Origin: an uncultured Roseburia sp.
GTDB taxonomy: Bacteria; Bacillota; Clostridia; Lachnospirales; Lachnospiraceae
Length of the DNA stretch: 64,000 nt
Assembly: GCA_947642555.1 (NCBI GenBank)
Contig: CANRSX010000019.1
Location: 1 to 64,000, forward strand
Reading direction: 5' to 3'
The notes under the pieces were generated by a model. It saw nothing but the letters and a program-made list of their open reading frames with translations, did not search any database and was not told where the DNA came from. Made by a program: the position numbers and the translations under genes. This document shows positions 60,458 through 64,000 of the stretch, in pieces; the first letter of the stretch is position 1, and every line of letters begins with the position of its first letter.

Positions 60458-62248
60458 ATGGCAGTAAATTCGTATCGCGAAGATGAATTTATGGAGAACA
60501 CGGACAAAAAGAAGATATTCCGCCGTCTGTTTTCCTATCTGCTGGATTATAAAGGCATTGTGATCGCCGTGCTCTTCTGCATGGGGGTGACGGTAGCGAT
60601 TTCGCTGGTAAACCCGCTGTTAATCGAGGAGGCGATCGACCACTATATCGCAGAGAGCGACTTAAACGGGCTGCTTCGGCTGGGGCTGTTTGCGCTGGTG
60701 ATCAACATTATTTTTATCATCATGGTAAAAATAAGAATGTACGCGATGGCGGTTGTCTCCAATAAGATTCTGCTGAAAATCCGTCAGGATCTCTATGAGC
60801 ACATTCAGACGCTCTCGTTTGCCTTTTTTGACAGCAGACCGACCGGGAAGATCCTTGCGCGTATCATCGGCGACGTCAATTCGCTCAAAGATGTGCTGGT
60901 GAACGTCGTGACGACGCTGATCCCGGAGTTTATCACGATCACGGGCGTGGTTGTGATTATGATGATGAAGGACTGGCGGCTGGCGGCTGCCTCGCTCTCG
61001 ACGATTCCGGTGATGATGGCCGGGATTTTCATGGTGCAGAAGGCGTCGCATAAGCGCTGGCAGATTTTCCGCAAGAAATCCTCAAACTTAAATGCCTATG
61101 TGCACGAGGATATTGCGGGGATGACCGTGGTGCAGAGCTTCCGCGCGGAGGACGAGACGCGGGAGATTTTCGGCGGGCTGACGGACGAGCACCAGGAATC
61201 CTTTGTGGATGCGGTGCGCTTTTCGGATATGTTTGGCCCGGTCATCGATTTCTGCTGGGGAATCGGTGCGATGATGCTTTATCTGATCGGCGTGCGCTTC
61301 CTGGGATTTGAAAAGGTGTCCGTCGGGCTTTTGGTGGCGTTCGGAACCTATATCAACATGTTCTGGAGCCCGATTATGAATCTGAGCAACTTCTATAATA
61401 ATCTGGTGACAAACCTGACGGCAGCGGAGCGTATTTTTGATATCCTGGACACGGAAGCGGATATCGTGGACGCGCCTGACGTCAGGGAGCTGCCTGCGGT
61501 TCTGGGTAAGGTGACGTTTTCCCATGTGAATTTTACCTATGACCGCGGAACGCCGGCGGAGACGAAGGTATTAAAAGATGTGAGCTTTTCCGTTGCGCCC
61601 GGGGAGACGATCGCTCTGGTCGGGCCGACCGGGGCCGGAAAGACGACAATTGTAAATCTGATCAGCCGGTTTTATGATATCGAAGAAGGCGTGATCGCTG
61701 TGGACGGCTATGACCTCACGCAGGTGTCGATCGAGAGCTTACGGCGTCAGATGGGTGTGATGACCCAGGATAATTTTATTTTCCACGGGACGGTGCGCGA
61801 CAATATCCTCTACGGCAGGCTCGACGCGACGGAGGAGGAAATGATCGCCGCGGCAAAGGCTGTCAATGCGCATGAGTTTATCATGAAGCTGGAAAAGGGA
61901 TATGACACGGAGCTAAAGGAGCACGGCGCGGGGCTTTCCATCGGGCAGCGCCAGCTGATCGCATTTGCGCGCACCATGGTGTCCGATCCCCGGATCCTGA
62001 TTCTGGATGAGGCGACCTCAAGCATTGACACCCACACGGAGATTCTGGTGCAGAAGGGCATCGAGGCGCTGCTTTCCGGCAGGACCAGCTTTGTGATCGC
62101 GCACCGGCTTTCCACGATTCAGAATGCAGACCGGATCTTTGTGATCGATCAGGGCGGAATCTTAGAGCAGGGCAGCCCGGCAGAGCTGATGGAACGGCGC
62201 GGGGCTTATTACCAGCTTTATATGGCGCAGTTTGCGGGGGTGCAGTAA
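60458..62248 (+). CDS. ABC exporter half-transporter (second subunit)
   Basis: The 596-residue partner of the previous exporter has six helices, an ATPase with Walker A GPTGAGKTT, a non-canonical signature LSIGQRQ, and an intact Walker B with catalytic glutamate, ILILDEATSSID. Its complete site therefore uses the canonical LSGGQ of the first subunit, while the other site is degenerate. This is the arrangement of BmrCD and TM287/288. Start 60458 has GGAGG, 48 bases after the first subunit. Confidence 0.94.
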   Translation: MAVNSYREDEFMENTDKKKIFRRLFSYLLDYKGIVIAVLFCMGVTVAISLVNPLLIEEAIDHYIAESDLNGLLRLGLFALVINIIFIIMVKIRMYAMAVVSNKILLKIRQDLYEHIQTLSFAFFDSRPTGKILARIIGDVNSLKDVLVNVVTTLIPEFITITGVVVIMMMKDWRLAAASLSTIPVMMAGIFMVQKASHKRWQIFRKKSSNLNAYVHEDIAGMTVVQSFRAEDETREIFGGLTDEHQESFVDAVRFSDMFGPVIDFCWGIGAMMLYLIGVRFLGFEKVSVGLLVAFGTYINMFWSPIMNLSNFYNNLVTNLTAAERIFDILDTEADIVDAPDVRELPAVLGKVTFSHVNFTYDRGTPAETKVLKDVSFSVAPGETIALVGPTGAGKTTIVNLISRFYDIEEGVIAVDGYDLTQVSIESLRRQMGVMTQDNFIFHGTVRDNILYGRLDATEEEMIAAAKAVNAHEFIMKLEKGYDTELKEHGAGLSIGQRQLIAFARTMVSDPRILILDEATSSIDTHTEILVQKGIEALLSGRTSFVIAHRLSTIQNADRIFVIDQGGILEQGSPAELMERRGAYYQLYMAQFAGVQ

Positions 62249-62279
62249 GAGCCAGCCAGAAAGGAAGGGGGAAGGACGG

Positions 62280-63059
62280 ATGAATTATCAGGAGATCAAC
62301 GCGGAAACGATCGACCGGTGGGTCGAAGAGGGCTGGGAATGGGGAAAACCGATTTCCCACGAAGAATACGAGGCCGCGCGGGAAGGACGCTTTGACGTGC
62401 TGCTGACCCCGACGCGGTATGTGCCCCACAGCTGGTTCGGAGAGCTTTCGGGTAAAAAGGTGCTGGGGCTGGCCAGCGGCGGCGGACAGCAGATGCCGGT
62501 ATTTGCCGCGCTCGGGGCGGACTGCACAGTCTTTGACTATTCAAAGCGGCAGCTTTCCAGTGAACGCATGGTGGCGGAGCGGGAGGGGTATGAGATCCGG
62601 ATCATCCGGGGAGATATGACGAAGCCGCTGCCGTTTGCGGATGAGGAATTTGATCTGATTTTCCACCCGGTGTCAAACTGCTACGTGGAGGAGGTCGTTC
62701 CCATTTTTAAGGAGTGCGCGAGGATTCTAAAACCGGGCGGGATTCTGCTCGGCGGATTTGACATCGGGCTGAATTATATTTTTGACGAGGAGGAGAGGGT
62801 GCTTGTCAATTCGCTTCCCTTCAATCCCCTGAAAAATCCGGATCAGATGGCGCAGCTGTCAGAGTCCGATGACGGCGTGCAGTTTTCGCATACGTTAGAA
62901 GAACAGATCGGGGGCCAGCTCGCCGCGGGGCTGATCTTAACGAATCTGATGGAGGACACCAACGGCGAAGGAAATCTGCATGAGCACAATATCCCTTCGT
63001 TTATCGCGACGAGGGCGGTGAAGGGATATCCCGCCGCATCGGGGGATATAATAAAGTAG
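62280..63059 (+). CDS. Class I SAM-dependent methyltransferase
   Basis: The 259-residue enzyme has the SAM-binding motif VLGLASGGGQQMPVFAALGADCTVFDYS at residues 60-87, and motifs IRGDMTKPLPFADEEFDLIFHPVSNCY and ARILKPGGILLGG. The N-terminal NYQEINAETIDRWVEEGWEWG is typical of a family widespread in Firmicutes with unknown substrate. It starts 31 bases after the exporter and may share its transcript. Start 62280 has AAGGGGGAAGG. A terminator follows. Confidence 0.9.
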   Translation: MNYQEINAETIDRWVEEGWEWGKPISHEEYEAAREGRFDVLLTPTRYVPHSWFGELSGKKVLGLASGGGQQMPVFAALGADCTVFDYSKRQLSSERMVAEREGYEIRIIRGDMTKPLPFADEEFDLIFHPVSNCYVEEVVPIFKECARILKPGGILLGGFDIGLNYIFDEEERVLVNSLPFNPLKNPDQMAQLSESDDGVQFSHTLEEQIGGQLAAGLILTNLMEDTNGEGNLHEHNIPSFIATRAVKGYPAASGDIIK

Positions 63060-63066
63060 CGTTTTT

Positions 63067-63101
63067 TGAAAGAGCAGGGTTTTGTCCTGCTCTTTCATTT
63101 T
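63067..63101 (+). terminator. Terminator of the exporter/methyltransferase operon
   Basis: TGAAAGAGCAGG (63067-63078) pairs perfectly with CCTGCTCTTTCA (63086-63097) and is followed by TTTT. Confidence 0.9.
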
Positions 63102-63180
63102 GAATAAACTTTTTATCCTGTTTTCCCGTTATATAGTCAGACAGATACGGCGGCAGGAGAGGGACGAAGCGGAGTCAGCG

Positions 63181-63804
63181 ATGGATGACAGGATCAGAGG
63201 ACAGACAAAAACAGCATATCAGAATACGCCACGGCGGGATCGGGAGCTGATCCGGCGGATTCAGGCCGGAAATAAGGAGCTGCTGGGGGAGCTGATCGGG
63301 TATTATTACGATGAGATCCTGCGCTTCTGCATCTGGCAGATCCGCGATACCGGGGATGCGTATGACCTGACCCAGGAGACCTTTTACCGGTTCATAAGAA
63401 GTGTGGACACGTATGAATACCGGAATCTGCGGGCTTATCTGTACGCGATCGCGCGCAACCTCTGTGTGGATTATCAGAGGGAGGAAAAGCCGGTGCCCGT
63501 GTCCGGGGAGCAGGAGGAGCTGGATCCGGCGCACGGAGGGACGGAGAGCGGATATGCACAGGCGGAGGAGAGCCTGTTTCTTGCAGGACTGCTGGACGCA
63601 CTGCCTGCGGAGCAGCGTGAAATCATTCTCCTGAAATACTACGGATGTCTGAAACTTGCGGAGATCGCGCGGATTCTTGATGTAAATCTGTCCACGGTAA
63701 AATCGCGGCTCCGGCTCGGCCTTAAGCGGATGAGGGCGGTCTGCGGGGAGGAAGAAGACAGGCGTGGACAAAAAGCAGGGCAAAAAAAGGGGGAGACGGC
63801 ATGA
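63181..63804 (+). CDS. ECF-type RNA polymerase sigma factor
   Basis: The 207-residue protein has region 2 (LLGELIGYYYDEILRFCIWQIRDTGDAYDLTQETFYRFIRSVDTYEYRNLRAYLYAIARNLCVDY) and region 4 (LPAEQREIILLKYYGCLKLAEIARILDVNLSTVKSRLRLGLKRM). A Glu/Gly-rich linker separates them. Start 63181 is chosen for the domain boundary; the upstream site is GGAG. It overlaps the next gene by four bases, usual for a sigma factor and its regulator. Confidence 0.92.
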   Translation: MDDRIRGQTKTAYQNTPRRDRELIRRIQAGNKELLGELIGYYYDEILRFCIWQIRDTGDAYDLTQETFYRFIRSVDTYEYRNLRAYLYAIARNLCVDYQREEKPVPVSGEQEELDPAHGGTESGYAQAEESLFLAGLLDALPAEQREIILLKYYGCLKLAEIARILDVNLSTVKSRLRLGLKRMRAVCGEEEDRRGQKAGQKKGETA

Positions 63805-64000
63805 AAAAAACAGAATTTGAAAAAGAGATCAGCCGGATGTTTCAGGACAGCCGGGTGGCGGTTGACGAGGAGAAGAAGCGGCAGACCTTTTGCCTGCTGG
63901 CAGGCGTCATTGCAGAACAGAAGCTGGTGCCGCGGATGTCGTTTCCGGAACGGATCCGGACGCAGCTTTACTTTGTGGAATGGAGGATCCTGCTGGCGCA
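63801..64000 (+). CDS. Partial gene downstream of the sigma factor, possible anti-sigma or membrane protein
   Basis: Sixty-six codons are visible before the window ends. The start is ATGA-coupled to the sigma factor gene. The segment is soluble and charged at first (KKTEFEKEISRMFQDSRVAVDEEKKRQTF), ending in WRILLA, which could begin a membrane helix. By position it may be the cognate anti-sigma factor; the sequence seen does not prove this. Confidence 0.6.
   Translation, partial: MKKTEFEKEISRMFQDSRVAVDEEKKRQTFCLLAGVIAEQKLVPRMSFPERIRTQLYFVEWRILLA

Overview
The window looks like chromosomal DNA of a motile, spore-forming Lachnospiraceae-type Firmicute (Clostridia). The evidence is an alpha/beta-type small acid-soluble spore protein gene, a flagellin gene beside csrA, strong GGAGG ribosome binding sites, TTG starts on several genes, YesM/YesN-type sugar regulation, and THF and FMN riboswitches. 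No rRNA or CRISPR array was seen. Two tRNA signals are present: an intact tRNA-Leu(UAG) and the 3' part of a tRNA-Lys.

Layout. Positions 1-1290 look like the right end of a prophage or other integrative element. They hold small ORFs, a 15-bp inverted repeat that starts two convergent ORFs, and a tRNA-Lys 3' fragment as attachment site. A decayed recombinase remnant (1381-1644) follows, then a SHOCT-domain protein. Next come cofactor genes: THF riboswitch-folT, and FMN riboswitch-ribD-ribE-ribBA-ribH. From 8.4 to 13.7 kb lie an XRE/S24 repressor, an SOS-like promoter, a GNAT enzyme, two lipoproteins with internal duplications, and a RelB/YoeB-type toxin-antitoxin pair. From 13.8 to 22.8 kb is a carbohydrate ABC locus: two permeases, an aldo/keto reductase, a TIM-barrel-like protein, a histidine kinase, a response regulator and a binding protein. 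It has no ATPase of its own.

A Fic-fold protein lacking the catalytic histidine (23.0-24.0 kb, minus strand) separates this from two consecutive oligopeptide ABC operons (24.6-30.6 kb, order B-C-D-F-A; 30.7-37.7 kb, order A-B-C-D-F). The OppC of the second operon carries about 270 extra residues forming seven RCC1-like repeats in the extracytoplasmic loop after its first membrane helix. This is the most unusual protein in the window. A RhuM-family gene, a coiled-coil protein and a PepF-type oligopeptidase follow, then a ferredoxin-type aldo/keto reductase, a GH36 alpha-galactosidase and its sugar symporter.

The last third holds a KtrAB-type potassium system (minus strand), a DUF1653 gene, a frameshifted methyltransferase, an inositol-phosphatase-like gene, a CYTH protein, a TipAS-type MerR regulator, and flagellin with csrA. 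The two leader RNAs of flagellin and csrA look designed for CsrA control. Then come a DJ-1/PfpI protein and the SASP. A heterodimeric ABC exporter follows, preceded by a short leader ORF and terminators, an arrangement like Bacillus bmrB-bmrCD. A methyltransferase and an ECF-type sigma factor with a truncated partner gene close the window. All calls come from reading the sequence; no database search was run.
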